A stretch of 64,000 nucleotides of DNA from positions 620,001 to 684,000 of the forward strand of contig BQMF02000007.1 of assembly GCA_027922465.2 (NCBI GenBank), read 5' to 3'. A model generated the notes under the pieces. The model did no database searches. It was given only the letters and a program-made list of their open reading frames with translations, and was not told the DNA's origin. Positions within the stretch are counted from its first letter, which is position 1, and the number at the start of each line of letters is the position of its first letter. Made by a program: the position numbers and the translations under genes. Shown piece after piece: positions 1 to 12,120 of the stretch. The stretch is from Turritopsis dohrnii (Eukaryota; Cnidaria; Hydrozoa; Anthoathecata; Oceaniidae).

Positions 1-2826
1 TTGGTTCGGGTCATTTCAGGCTATAAAAAGAGAGGAGGGCAGGCAGCATGATAGTTTCAACCTGATCAGATTAAAGATCTTGCAAATGGAATAATTTGCT
101 GAACAAAACGAGGGGTTTTAGGGGCAAACATATTTCCGATGTCGACCTTAGAAATCAAGCACATTTGACAATATGCTATTAGTGCTAGTGCTATTAAACG
201 TTATTTTTCATTGCTTATTGTTTGCCACCACACTTTCCCACAAAGAAGCATATCCTGTGTAAAGATTTTATGCACTAGTACACATATATACAAGAATTTA
301 ATGTTTGTTATGGATCATACTACAGTTTACCAGATAGCAGAAGCATTAGGAAAAGGTGAATATATTGACTATCATCCTGAGTAAAAACTATTTATCATGT
401 CTAACTTTAAAAAGATGTGTCAAAGCTTGTGTCAAATATAGATGACAAAAAAGGAAATCACGCAATGTTGCAGAGCTTGAAACAATGATTAAATTAGAGA
501 TATTGTCGATCAAAGATTTTGATCACGTCACACATAAACTGGTGTGCTGCAGGGCTAATATTTTTGTTATACAAGCATGGGAATTTGTTGTTTCATGAGA
601 AACGAATTGTTACAGTTATTTAACATTTATGGAAATGTCAGAACCTAAAATTTTTCAGCAGATTTACTTTTACGGTAACGATGTAACGGCGGTAACGCTA
701 ACGAAATAAAACAATATTGTAAAGGGACCTGGAAAGTATGATGCTTTTTAATTTCATTGAATAACACGAAGACTAGTACTGCCTGGTACTACTTATGTTT
801 TCATTTTCTTCCATTAGGTGATTAAAACCATGCCTTAACCAGCTTTAGGATTTTTGTATGGTGATCTGTCACATGACTCAATGACAAGACTGAGTTATGG
901 CTAAATCATAGATATTTTGAGAGCTAAACATTAAAAAATGCAAATTTTGTGATTATTTATTACTGATAAGGCTGGTTCACACTTGCACTGTGCTAGTCTT
1001 GTTCTTTTTTAAATATAAATATATCGTAGGGGAATAAATTAGTTTCGCCAACATGGGCGAAAATGGAAAAATTCTTGACTTACCAACTGATTTTTGATTC
1101 AAATGTATGATTTCATTTGTGATATTGCAGGAAGATCATTTCACATTATTTCAAACAGTTTTAAGCTTCGTGAAATGTACCGTGTAAAGTATGATACATC
1201 AATGTCTGTATTTGAAATTTGTCTTAATTTAGGCTGTCACTAAGTGTTAAAAATAAAGGAGTGAGATAGCATGTCAGACTATAGAACTATTAAAATATTA
1301 AATAGCATGTCTGGTTGATTTATGACGTGCTGTTACCTGCACTGCACCCTGAATTTTCCTGACCAGGCCTGATTCTCTCTCTTGAAACAACATTCAATAA
1401 CTAGTGCAGCAATGTTCCTGGATAAATTCATGATAACTTTGTATCAATATTTAATACCATATTACAATTTACGCCCATAGACAAGGCATTTAAAAACATA
1501 ATTTAACAAAAACGATAATCTTCTGGTTTGCCATATAGTGCCACGATATTTACAAATTGTCTCAGCCATTTTAGTTTTTTAATTGTCAAATCATGGAAGA
1601 TTCGAATAGCCAAGAGTAACTCAAATTCTATTGTCTTAAGCTGGCCAATGCCTCTTTAATTATTGCAATCAGAAGTGTCAGTTACTATCTTATAATTACA
1701 TCATAAATATGCACTGGATAAATTAAATATAAAAATGAAATATCTTAGGAACTATAGAGAATTATGAAATACTGAAAAACAACTTACTGTTAAACACCTT
1801 TGAGCTCTATCATATTTGTAAATATCATTTTGGATGCAGGATAACTTACAGTGAAGTGACTCAAAAATCAAATTTCTGTAATCAATTTAATTTTGCAGTT
1901 TTTTATGCAAGTACCTTCATACAAAAAGTTAAGTGACCATTTTTCTTTTTATAAAAATGTGGGAATATGAGTTAGTAACTGGTTGTGTATGCATTCAATA
2001 CACAGTGAATATCCCGAAGTATTGATAAATATCAGTATCATCTCTAAAAAATGCAGCAAAATTACATGACTTTCAACCATATGGAACAACAGCTTCATTG
2101 ATTTATTGATGAAATATGCATGTAGTTATGACACGTTGCTGTATTCTTGTTTACGATTTTAAACTGTTCCTATTTTCTTGGTTTATGCCGGTTTTGATTC
2201 TTTGCTTTAAAGTAGATTTACAGCATTGTTACGCAAATGTTCCCATTGTTTGGAATGAATACTATAGGTGTTACTTGAAACTTTTTTCCCAATTCTTTTT
2301 TTGCAGCTACTGCAGTGCTGAGAAAACCGAAATCTAAGTGTTGATAGAAAATTGTGTCACGTGATAACTTTGCGTTATCATTCTTATATTTAGTATTTCG
2401 TAGATAAGTGCGCTGACCATAGTCTGATGAAGTCTTGTAAACAAGCTGTTTTTTTTATTGTTATATCAAACAGCATCATTAGTAGTTACATTTCTATGTG
2501 TCAAGCTTCGATATTTTATCGTCATTTTTGGTGGTAAATATACATATACATATATATAATGAAACATAAATAGTCAGTGATGGTTGTGTAGATAATTATA
2601 TAAAATGAAGAAAAAAAGCACAAGGTGTATTTCGTCACTATGTTGGCTGAGTTGAATAAAGGTACAAGTAATGAAAAGAAAATTATTTAGCTATGAAAAC
2701 TTTGAAGATCAAACATAATCATCTAGCAAATGTCGTACAGAATAAGTGGAAATAGTTTGATCACCGTTGTAGTTAAGTTGAAACTTGAACTAATATTGAT
2801 GTTTGACTTGTATTTTTCTTTTTCAG
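1..2826. other. Non-coding lead-in, probably 14-3-3 intron
   Basis: No convincing coding exon is seen on either strand. The stretch is AT-rich and ends in a pyrimidine-rich splice acceptor (TTTTTCTTTTTCAG) immediately before the 14-3-3 exon, so at least its right part is intron of that gene. Upstream 14-3-3 exons must lie to the left of the window or be too short to recognise. A decayed Helitron-like fragment sits near 375-545. Confidence 0.6.
375..545 (-). repeat. Decayed Helitron-family fragment
   Basis: A degenerate copy of the 3' half of the repeat found at 4.3-5.7 kb. It keeps, in order, the GTAAAAACT...TTTA hairpin remnant, a GTTGCAGAGCTTGAAA block, AGAGATATTG, GATCAAAGATTTTGAT and the CACGTCA core. 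It is much more diverged than the copies at 4-5.7 kb. Confidence 0.5.
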
Positions 2827-3282
2827 GAAAGATGTGAGGATGTTTTGGGTCTAATCAATGATTATTTATTAAAGTCAGTCAGTGGTAATGATGAAGCAGA
2901 TGAAGGAAAAGTCTTTTACTTGAAAATGAAAGGAGACTATTACCGCTATTTAGTTGAAGTCACTACTGGTGATGAGCGTAAAGAATTATCTGAAAAATCA
3001 AGAGCTGCTTATGATGAAGCCACTTTGGCTTCTTCCACACTTCCAAGCACACATCCTATCAAGCTTGGTCTTGCATTGAATTTCTCTGTGTTTCATTATG
3101 AGATTATGAATGATGGTAAGAGTGCATGTGAGTTAGCTAAAAAAGCTTTTGATGAAGCAATTGCAGAATTAGATCACTTGAAAGAAGAGTCATACAAGGA
3201 TAGCACACTTATTATGCAACTATTGAGAGACAATCTAACCTTGTGGACATCAGAAAATGAAGTTGACGAACCACAAAATTGA
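2827..3282 (+). CDS. 14-3-3 protein, C-terminal coding exon
   Basis: 14-3-3 proteins are cytosolic dimeric adaptors that bind phosphoserine/phosphothreonine motifs. This exon encodes the last 151 residues (about 60% of the usual ~245). It follows a strong acceptor in phase 0 and begins E-R-C-E-D-V-L. Family landmarks are all present: [15 protein letters not shown] (containing the Arg-Tyr pair of the phosphate pocket), [10 protein letters not shown] (the ligand-binding Leu-Asn), [10 protein letters not shown], and [18 protein letters not shown] with the Leu/Asn/Trp of the groove. It ends in a short acidic tail and a TGA stop. The N-terminal dimerisation helices are encoded outside this exon. 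The reading frame is intact. The isoform cannot be assigned, so no symbol is given. Confidence 0.95.
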   Translation, partial: ERCEDVLGLINDYLLKSVSGNDEADEGKVFYLKMKGDYYRYLVEVTTGDERKELSEKSRAAYDEATLASSTLPSTHPIKLGLALNFSVFHYEIMNDGKSACELAKKAFDEAIAELDHLKEESYKDSTLIMQLLRDNLTLWTSENEVDEPQN

Positions 3283-3640
3283 TCACAACTATTTACAAAA
3301 GTTTTCATCCTCAGAATTACCCACTCTCATTGTCTATTGTGAACACATAGCTTTCCTGCCCTTGTTCCCCCCTCCTCCACCAACTGATGGCTTGTTTGTT
3401 TTTTAGTTATATATACCTTGTACAACATTATGTTAACTACACTTACCAGTGAACTTATTAATATAAGGAACAGAAAATGTCATAGGATAGGAGATGTTTT
3501 TAATTTGCATATTTTCTCTTGCATTGTTACTTTCACTTTTATCCCACACAGCACATCTACAGTGGGTTTTTTTATCTTTATTTATTTTTGTCGATCACAA
3601 TTCAGTCCAATAAAAGTGCATTTTTTACATATTTTCAACA
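3283..3640 (+). other. Probable 14-3-3 3' UTR with AATAAA
   Basis: Pyrimidine-rich non-coding sequence after the stop codon. A canonical AATAAA at 3609-3614, about 330 bases past the stop, is the first plausible poly(A) signal. The open frames here are low-complexity and have no family resemblance. Confidence 0.5.
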
Positions 3641-4118
3641 AAAGATCCTCAATTTCCTCTCTTTACGCAGTAAGCTTAAAAATAGAAATCGTTATTTGTT
3701 GGTTTTGGTTATTTTTTGGCGTAGTAAGTAGAATTTCTCTTACAGTGTATTATAATACATGAAAACAAAAGGATTAAGGATCAATTTAATTTATTTACCT
3801 TTTAGTATTTTATTTTTATTGTTTCCCGCTTATAGTAAAGTGCTTTAAGTAATCCCAGAGAGGGGTTCCTAAATACCGAAATTACGAAAATATAGGGGTT
3901 TCTTAAGCTTGGTTTCCACTATGAGTTAACTTGAGCTGGTTTAAAACCATGAGTTAATTTTTTGTTTACATAAGCCTAATAAAGTATGCAAAACTCCCAC
4001 TACGAACACGTGAACTATTTTCATCTGTTCGATATAACGCAAGATGTTCAATGGCAACGGTAGATCTGTCAAGAGCTTCTGAAACTTCTTTCCATGAGTT
4101 CTGTACAACGTCTTCCTC
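3641..4118. other. Intergenic, nothing recognised
   Basis: No coding or element structure recognised. A short TTA-type microsatellite follows at about 4119-4142. Confidence 0.4.
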
Positions 4119-4142
4119 TTATTATTATTATTATTATTATTG
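4119..4142. repeat. (ATT)n microsatellite
   Basis: Uninterrupted ATT repeats directly at the left edge of the Helitron-like array. Confidence 0.8.
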
Positions 4143-5712
4143 TTTGATCTCACAAATAATCAAAACATTTGAAACGATTAAATGCAATGCAATGTTTTCC
4201 CCTATACTAATCGTAGAAAAATATTAACCGCCGTGGTCTGACACTCCATTATGAATAAGTGACCGCAAAAACGACCCGAAATTTTAGAGAGTGAAAGCGT
4301 GAAAAAAGCGGATGCACACTCACGATTAGTATATAGACTAGTATCCCGGGTAAAAACTTTTTACCGAACTTAACTTCGAAAAGGATGGGTCAAAATCGCC
4401 TTTCCCGTGAACGATCCCCGTGATGAAAATTTCAATTTGGGAATTGGAAACGGAAAATGTAACCATGTTGTAGAGCTCGAAAAACTGATCAAAAAAATGT
4501 ATGGGATCCTTTCGCTACGACCAACCGTTAGAGAGATATTGCTGATCAAAGATTTCGATGACGTCATATCCGCAGTACCAAATAAAATTTAGTATCTCGG
4601 GTAAAAGTTTTTTACCGAACTTAACTTCGAAAACGTTAAGTCAAATCCACCATTCCCGTGCACGTACCCCGTGACGAAAAAATAAATCATAGAATCGCAA
4701 CTCAAAAGTGTACCTATGTTGTAGAGCTCGAAAAATTGATCAAAAAAATGTATTGGATCATTTCGCTACGACCAACCGTTGGAGAGATATCATCAATCAA
4801 GGATTTTGATGACGTCATATCCGCAGTACCAAATAAAATTTAGACCCAAATGTTGCATCACCCTATCGCCCGTATCGCTGACCCCTAAAAACGTCAGTTA
4901 TCCCTATTGGTTCTCGAGATATTTCCCCAAAAACGTCGCGTTCGATTGGGGATGCAATGCAATGATTCCCCGTGATCATAAAAAACTGACGTCAAATGAT
5001 GCCACGTGCTTTTGGAATGATCGTGAAAAAAGTGTCTCTCGCCTCTACGTGGTTTTACGCGCACATAAGAGGACGAAGACCGTAAAAATTAAACAAATAC
5101 ATCACTCTCTAAAATAAAAGTGCGACACACAACGCGAATTAGTATATATAGATAGTATCCCGGGTAAAAACTTTTTACCGAACTTAACTTCGAAAAGGAT
5201 GGGTCAAAATCGACTTCCCGTGAACGATCCCCGTGACGAAAATTTCAATTAAGGAATTGGAAACAGAAAATGTAACCATGTTGTAGAGCTCGAAAAACTA
5301 ATCAAAAAAATGTATGGGATCGTTTCGCTACGACCAACCGTTGCAGAGATATCGCTGATCAAAGATTTCGATGACGTCATATCCGCAGTACCAAATAAAA
5401 TTTAGGCCTAAATGATGCGTCACCCCATCACCCGTATCGCGGACCACAAAAAACGTCAGTTATCCCTATTGGTTCCCGAGATATTTCCCCAAAAACGTCG
5501 CGTTCGATTGGGGATGCAATGCAATGATTCCCCGTGATCATAAGACATCTGACGTCAAATGATGCCACGTGCTTTTGGAATGATCGTGAAAAAAGTGTCT
5601 CTCGCTCTACGTGGTTTTACGCGCACATAAGAGGACGATGACCGTAAAAATTAAACAAATATATCACTCTCTAAAATAAAAGTGGTATGCACAATCGCGG
5701 ATTATTATAATA
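4143..5712 (-). mobile_element. Head-to-tail array of short Helitron-like elements
   Basis: On the minus strand the array holds four units: a full unit at about 5153-5712 (560 b), a full unit at about 4591-5152 (562 b), a 3' half unit at 4338-4590 and a 5' portion of a divergent subfamily at about 4143-4337. Units end in a short hairpin (GGTAAAAA/TTTTTACC), a few bases, then GGATACTAG. At 4337/4338 this CTAG abuts the next unit's 5' end, TCTATATACTA; at 5152/5153 the final G is lost but the next unit again starts TCTATATATACTA. TC...CTRR ends with a subterminal 3' hairpin and no inverted repeats are the signature of Helitrons, and head-to-tail joins fit rolling-circle read-through. No Rep/helicase gene is present, so these are non-autonomous. 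Confidence 0.75.
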
Positions 5713-5984
5713 AGATTATTAATTCTTTATTTTCAGTTGACATAATTCAATATAATATATATAAACAAATATCCATATAAAGAAATGGTATAGCTATGCT
5801 AGATAAACGTGCTAATTCAAGTCAACTCGGGTTAAAATAGAAAAATAAAGTAAAAAATAAACGAAATCTACAAAAAAAATGCACCTGACCGTTCATTTGT
5901 TTTTGTGCATTTTTCACGTCATGTAACTTGCTGGGCAGTTCAGAAGCAAATGAACGGTCAGTTACAGTTATGTGTAGTTCAGTT
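5713..5984. other. AT-rich spacer with a 15-bp inverted repeat
   Basis: Very AT-rich (5713-5880). It is followed by a perfect 15-bp inverted repeat, CTGACCGTTCATTTG at 5885-5899 and its complement at 5947-5961, which can form a hairpin with a 47-base loop. No gene seen. Confidence 0.5.
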
Positions 5985-7640
5985 TCAAAGGGGGAAAGGG
6001 GCGCAGTTCAAATGTAACCGAGATATTGTACATAGACGGAAAGGACAATTATTAGATTTCCACTTTTTGATACTGATTTTAAAGAACGAAAGAGTTTCGA
6101 CTTCCTTTATTTCGGACGGCAAAGTATTCCATAGTTTTTTCGCCAATATATCTCCGTTCCGAAATTTGTGGTCCTTACTTAGGGGGTCAAAAAATCATCG
6201 CTTGTTCTAAGGCTGTAAGTACACTCAAGTTTTCTTACAAAGATTTCGTTTAAAAGTGCTGGCGATAATATAAGTTATTTTTGACTTTATAAGATTCTGT
6301 CATGAGAAGCCGCAGATTCCTAACATGCACAGAGACAGAGCCGTCTTTTTCTCGCAATTCTTCGAGGGATGAATGTTTATATCATCCGAAGGCAACGTTC
6401 TTGCAGACGATTAATTCTGTTATTAAAACTTCTGTTATGACACATCCATACTAAAGGACAGTAATTAAACAAGGACCTGAAGAAAGCATTTTCAAGTGTT
6501 TTCCTTTTATCAACACGCATTTCAGGTATTAATCATGCTATTGCGTTCAATTTTTGTGAAGCGCGATTGCACATGATCTCTAGGTGAGCGTTGAATGTCA
6601 GGTTAGAATCGAATGTAATTCCAAGTATCTTTTCAGTCTGACTGTTTTCAATATTCACGTCACCTATCCTAATAATGGATGTTCCCTTCTCAATAATAAA
6701 TGACATTTACTGAGATTAGCTTTCATTTCATTGTCAGTAAACCATTGGAAGAGTTCTTTCACTGATTTTTTCAACGAAGATATTACCTCATCATTATTTT
6801 TTTCTCAACCACGAATGGCGTTGAGTCGTCTGCATAACTTGCAAAATCAACGCCAGTAATGACCATAAACATAAAAATATTAAATAGCAACGGTCCTAGG
6901 ATGGATCCTTGCGGAACCCCAAACATAATTTTCAGCCATGAGCTGAAAGTTTGGTTAACTCTAGTACGTTGTTTTCTGTTTGACAAATAGTCGTGAATCA
7001 GACGAATCGCTGGTAGACTAAATCCATATGCGTTAAGTTTCGCAATTCCTTTATCAACGGCTTGCTTCCATTTTTCAAGCATGGACACAAGGCAATGCTG
7101 ATGAGAACTATATCCCTTTCTGAAAAGCCACATTGAAAGTTCGAAAATTTATCTCCAAAAAAGCCGGTAATTTTTCAACCAACTTTGATATATTTGGTAG
7201 AATGCTTAATGGTAATTTACCTTTTCAATTTTGGATCCTTTTTTATGAGCTGGAGTGAGATCTGCATTTTTTAAGGCAGATGGAAATATGGATTTATCAA
7301 TCGATTCATTAAGACATTTTATTAGAAAGTCTGAGAAAAATTCGAGTTTTCCCTTAAAAGTTTTGTGGGAAGGTCACTTTCCTGTGAAGCTTTGGAAGGA
7401 TCTAAGCTCATTATTTCCATTTCTTCCTTAGTTATATGACTAAATGAAAAAGTAGTCAGTTTTTTTAATTTGTTTTGAATCGTAATGATGCTAGGGTAAT
7501 TTCTGTATTTAAAAGTTCCCGTAATTGTTTTATCACAACCTCGTTCCCAGGGCTTCTTCCCTTTTTCGATATGCGGATGGTTTTATCATTGATTTTCTCA
7601 GCATCGGGATCACAATTTTTATACCGAGTTAAAAGTTAAT
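5985..7640 (-). pseudogene. Broken CR1/Jockey-type LINE, reverse transcriptase part
   Basis: Reading leftward on the minus strand: a thumb/palm segment at 7133-6783 with GVPQGSILGPLLFNIF and a YADD catalytic box, then the palm-to-C-terminal motif KILGITFDSNLTFNAH (about 6600-6650), then the C-terminal region with LNYCPLVWMCH-like and LREKDGSVSVHVRNL motifs (about 6300-6480), ending near 5990 in a tail with FFKISIKKWKSNNCPFRLC. The pieces lie in several frames with stops, and upstream RT sequence (7140-7640) is recognisable but eroded. The endonuclease and ORF1 are missing, so it is a 5'-truncated dead copy. Confidence 0.8.
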
Positions 7641-8340
7641 CAACGAAGATATATAGAGCTTGATAGCTGAACAGCGGTAATTCACGCATGCGTAAGAAAT
7701 GTCCGTATACTATTACTATGTACAGTCTTCTACAAGTTTTAATGTAATAGCGTACGACGGGTTGATTGTTTGCCTATTATTGTGTATATAGATCGATGGA
7801 ATATAAACACAGGCGAAGAATTCAAACTTTTTATTCAATTTCCGCGCGCTATGCGTAGGAAATTGTTTGGTTTACACACATCTATATTAATAGCCGATTA
7901 TAATAAGTTGAAAAGTTTTTTCTCTCTGCGTTTTGAGTGAATTGTTAAACTGATACTTGATTGGTTTAAAATCGTAAATAAAAACCACGTGAAGTTCACG
8001 TTCGGAATGCATTGTGTAAAGCATTTTAAATGCGACCGCGACAATGAACGGCTGAGTTAATAACATGCAAGATTTGAAACACCAGGAACGTATTTCTCTT
8101 AACGTGCAAACGAGCTTTATTAAGTGATAAAGCCAGCAGCAAAGGAAGTCTTATCGCTGGTTTTAAGTGCAATAATTTGGAGCAGGTGGTGACACAACGC
8201 AGGCTGAACATGGGCGGCGAGCAATGCCGCCTTGGCGGCTAGTTCTATCTTTTTATCTATCTTCTCTATCTCTGTCACAGTTTTTCGTCGTTTTCGGAAA
8301 GTCTGTTCGGATTTCGGATTGTTTGTTAATTCAGAATAGT
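7641..8340. other. Spacer between two LINE relics
   Basis: No convincing gene. The single open frame at 8026-8211 (-) is short and unlike any family known to me. The right end may be the 5' leader of the LINE that follows. Confidence 0.35.
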
Positions 8341-8429
8341 TAATGGCTGAGACCCAAAACTCTATGCTAAATGTTATACAAAAGGACTTTAGGACATCCG
8401 TGATGGAGTTTTAATCAAACCTGTCAATT

Positions 8430-11372
8430 ATGTTGACAAGTTTGACTAAAATTGGGCAATTTAGGCCAAATTTGAACCAAATTTGCGAAGTCCTTCAATG
8501 TTCATTTCATTATAACTTTAAAATTATCTCTATCACGGAAACTTGGTGCAAAGGGGAAGAGCTACAGCGTGATTCTAATTTTCAAATCCCTAACTACTCT
8601 GTAGTTCATCAGGCGCGAGCTGGTGAGAACCAACAGGGGGAGGTCTCTGTGTATTTATTCACGATTCCATTTCTTTTAAGATGCGGAAGGATCTAACAAT
8701 TAACAATTCTGACTGTGAGTCTCTAAGTGTCGAAATCATAAATCGCGGCGGTAAAAATACAATCATTACTACCATGTATAGACAACCTGCGGGTAACTTT
8801 AAACTATTCAAAGATCACTTAAAATCTCATATCTCTCACGTAAGTCGCTCAAACAAGCGTATTTTCATTTCTGGTAACCTAAACCTAAATTTGTAAGATT
8901 ATACAAATAAAAAAGTTAAAGATTTTGTGCACTTGATCCTTCAGCATAACATAATTCCGACAATAAATAAACCAACAAGAGTTACTAGGAACACATCAAC
9001 TTTGATTGATAATATTTTTACGAATAATCATTATAATCAAAACGGTTTATGTTCTGGTGTAATACAGACTGATTTGACTGATCATTTTCCAACCTTTTTG
9101 GTAATCAACGACATCATTACCGATGCATCGAATTCAAATACAACTGTTTCTAAACGTTCTATCACAAAAATATCAATATCCTATTTCCTTGAGATGAACT
9201 GGGAACTAATACAGGAATCCAGTGACGTTGGTTGTGCATATGACTTGTTTTTAAAGCTATTTTCTATGCAGTATGACAAAGTTTTTTCAGTAAAAGAATT
9301 CAACCTAAAGCCGAAAAGTCTCCTCAGCCCATGGATGACACCTGGCCTACTTAAATCATCCAAAAGAAAACAAAGATTACACGAAAAATTTCTGAAGAAC
9401 AAAACATACAAAAATGAAATCAATTATAAAACTTATAAAAATCTGTTTGATAAAGTTAAGCAACATTCTAAAAAAGAATATTACTCAAAACTATTGATCA
9501 AAAAAAATAGTGAAAATACTAAGAAAAGTTGGAAAGTCATCAAGAAAATTTTAGGGAAGTCAAATACTTCAAAAAGTAGCTTACCGAATTATATTGAAAT
9601 TAATAGAAAGATTGCATATGACAAAGAGGAAATTGCGAGTGCGTTTAACAATTTTTACGCAATAGTAATAGTATCTGAAGGACTTTGGTAACATTATGCA
9701 GGAATCCAACTGAATTAAGAAACTGAATGAATTGATGCTTTTAAAAGTCTTAAGCCCAATAAAAGTCCAGGAATTGATGAGATCAGTGTTAATGTTGTTC
9801 AACAAACCTTCGATATAATCAAAATCCCCTTATTGAATATATTCAGACTTTCTCTCAATACAGGGAAATTCCCGAATAGTATGAAAATTGCAAAAGTTAT
9901 TCCAAGTTTTAAAGCAGGAGAAGAGTCCAATGTTTCAAACTATAGACCCATTTCTGTACTTCCCTGCTTTTCAAAAATCCTTGAGCGTGTAATGTACAAT
10001 AGACTCTATAAACATCTTGTCCACAACAACATGCTATACCAGAAACAATTCGGATTCCAAAAAGGACATTCTACTGACCATGCAGCATTAAATCTAGTAA
10101 ATGACCTCAGTAATGCTTTTACTAATAACCTTTACATATTAGGAGTCTTCATTGATCTTTCGAAGGCGTTTGATACAGTGGATCATAAAATTCTTCTATC
10201 GAAAATAAAACACTATGGTGTGTGTAATAATAATTTCCTATGGTTTAAAGATTATCTCACTGATCGGAAACAATGTGTCTCGTATGACACCAAAAGAACC
10301 CCTCTTAAACTTTTAAAATGTGGTGTACCCCAAGGGTCCATTCTTGGCCCATTACTTTTTGATTGTATGTGAATGATCTTTACCTAGCATCTAATATCTT
10401 AAAATTTGTTCTCTTCGCTGATGACACTAACCTATTTTTTTCGCATAAAAATATTAAATCACTCTTTGACAAAGAACAAAGAACTTAAATATATAGAAGA
10501 GTGGTTTAGAAGTAATAAACTTTCGCTAAATGTAAATAAAACTTAAATATGTCTTGTTTTGTAAGTCATCAATCGTCGATGATCTTCCATTGAAATTACC
10601 GATTCTCTCAATCAACAATAATGAGATAAAAAGGGAAAAATTCATCAAATTCCTTGGAGTTCTTCTTGATGAAAACTTGACATGGAAGAATCATATTAAT
10701 GTTATCCAAAATAAGATATCTAAAAATCTTGGAATACTTCGTATAGCAAAACCATATGTCAACTTAAAATCTCTAAAACTACTATATTTTTCATTTATAC
10801 ATAGTTACCTAACCTATTGCAATATAGTATGGGCAAGTACTAACCAAACAAAGCTTAAGAAACTTTACTGCAAACAAAAGCACGCTTGCAGGATTATTTT
10901 CGGAGTAGATCGATTTACTCCCTCCAAACCTTTATTCACCAAACTTGGGATCCTAAATATCTACAACTTAAACGTATACCAAATATTAACTTTTATGTTT
11001 AAAAATAAACTTGAATTAACCCCAATGATTTTTCATAAACAATTTTCTATCATTAACAATAAATATAATACTAGATACTCGGAAAACAACTTTAAAATCC
11101 CTCAAAAACGCTTAAAAATAAGCACTTTCTACATTCTATATCGTGGTCCTACCTTATGGAACAATATCTTGCGAAATGTAGAAAAGAACTCTCGATCTCT
11201 CAATCAATTCAAAAGATCTGTAAAATCAAAGTTACTTAATAGTGACATTGATGTTTCCCAATTTTTTTACGCAGTCCCTCTTCATATTAATATTCGTTTT
11301 GTTGATATTTTTTCGTTTGTTTCGTTACTTATTTCGGTCGCTGTCCTCTTGCTTGTAAATATTTTTACTTAG
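8430..11372 (+). pseudogene. Broken LINE with endonuclease and reverse transcriptase
   Basis: Domain order is that of an APE-type non-LTR retrotransposon ORF2. Endonuclease pieces: ISITETWC (about 8520), TTMYRQPAG (about 8770), ISGNLNLNL (about 8870), PTRVTRNTSTLIDNIFTN (about 8970) and a TDHFP box (about 9085). RT pieces: NYRPISVLPCFSKILERV (about 9940), QFGFQKGHST, FIDLSKAFDTVDH (about 10150), CGVPQGSILGPLLF (about 10320) and LFADDTN (about 10410, shifted frame). The C-terminal frame 10554-11372 carries FLGVLLDENLTWKNHI. At least four frame breaks or stops make it inactive. In the endonuclease, the family's catalytic GD(F/W)N reads GNLN, which would also abolish cleavage. No ORF1 was found. 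Confidence 0.85.
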
Positions 11373-11499
11373 ACATGTAATATTGTAGTATTATTTGTAG
11401 GTATATTGAAAGTAAACTAGTTATTTTGTATATATCCAGAGATATGTAAGAAAGATAAACAACTCACTGTTTCTCGTAAAAGCTATCCGTGTCCCTTTT

Positions 11500-12120
11500 T
11501 CTGGTGTGAGTATTGTTTCGCGCGAATATTTTAAACATATAATTAATTCTAATTGTTAAAATTCTAAATGTTCTTTGGTTGAAAATTAAAATTATACTAA
11601 TAATCATTGCATAATTTTCATAATTTTTCCTAGTTGCGCATATTTCAATATTTCATAAAGCTTTCGTTTACCGAACATGCCGAACTATAGACGAGTACAT
11701 TAATTATGAAGAATATTTCATCTGTAAACACCGAATTTTAGGTCTAACTTTTCTCAAAATATCTCGTTTTAAAACGAATGTTGAATAATCTTAACCAAAT
11801 AAACTGATAAATAAAAGCATACCTTAAGTGTTATTAGCCAGACTTGCATCAGACTTCAGTACTAAATTTCGAAAAATCTTCAATTTTCATGAAAGTGAAT
11901 TTGCCAGTCATTTTGTTAGATTTGAGCATAATTTACGAAAAAAGTAAACGAATGAAATTGTGATAAAGCACAAATTATATACTTCGCTTGTTAGAGAATG
12001 GACCCATCTGACTACACACTGATGCAAAAAGTATAAACCTCATGCGCAAGATATTGGTGGACTGTTTTTCTGACTCCGAAACATCATAGTGAATTGCAAA
12101 TTGGTCAAGATTAAGTTAAA
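11500..12120. other. AT-rich spacer
   Basis: Possible LINE 3' tail at the left; nothing recognised in the rest. Confidence 0.35.

Noticed and set aside
4407..4843. Two similar 61-codon frames as a conserved small protein family
   Set aside because: The similarity follows from DNA-level repetition of the Helitron units. The frame is not kept in the units at 35 kb or 54.7 kb, and there is no excess of silent changes that I can see.
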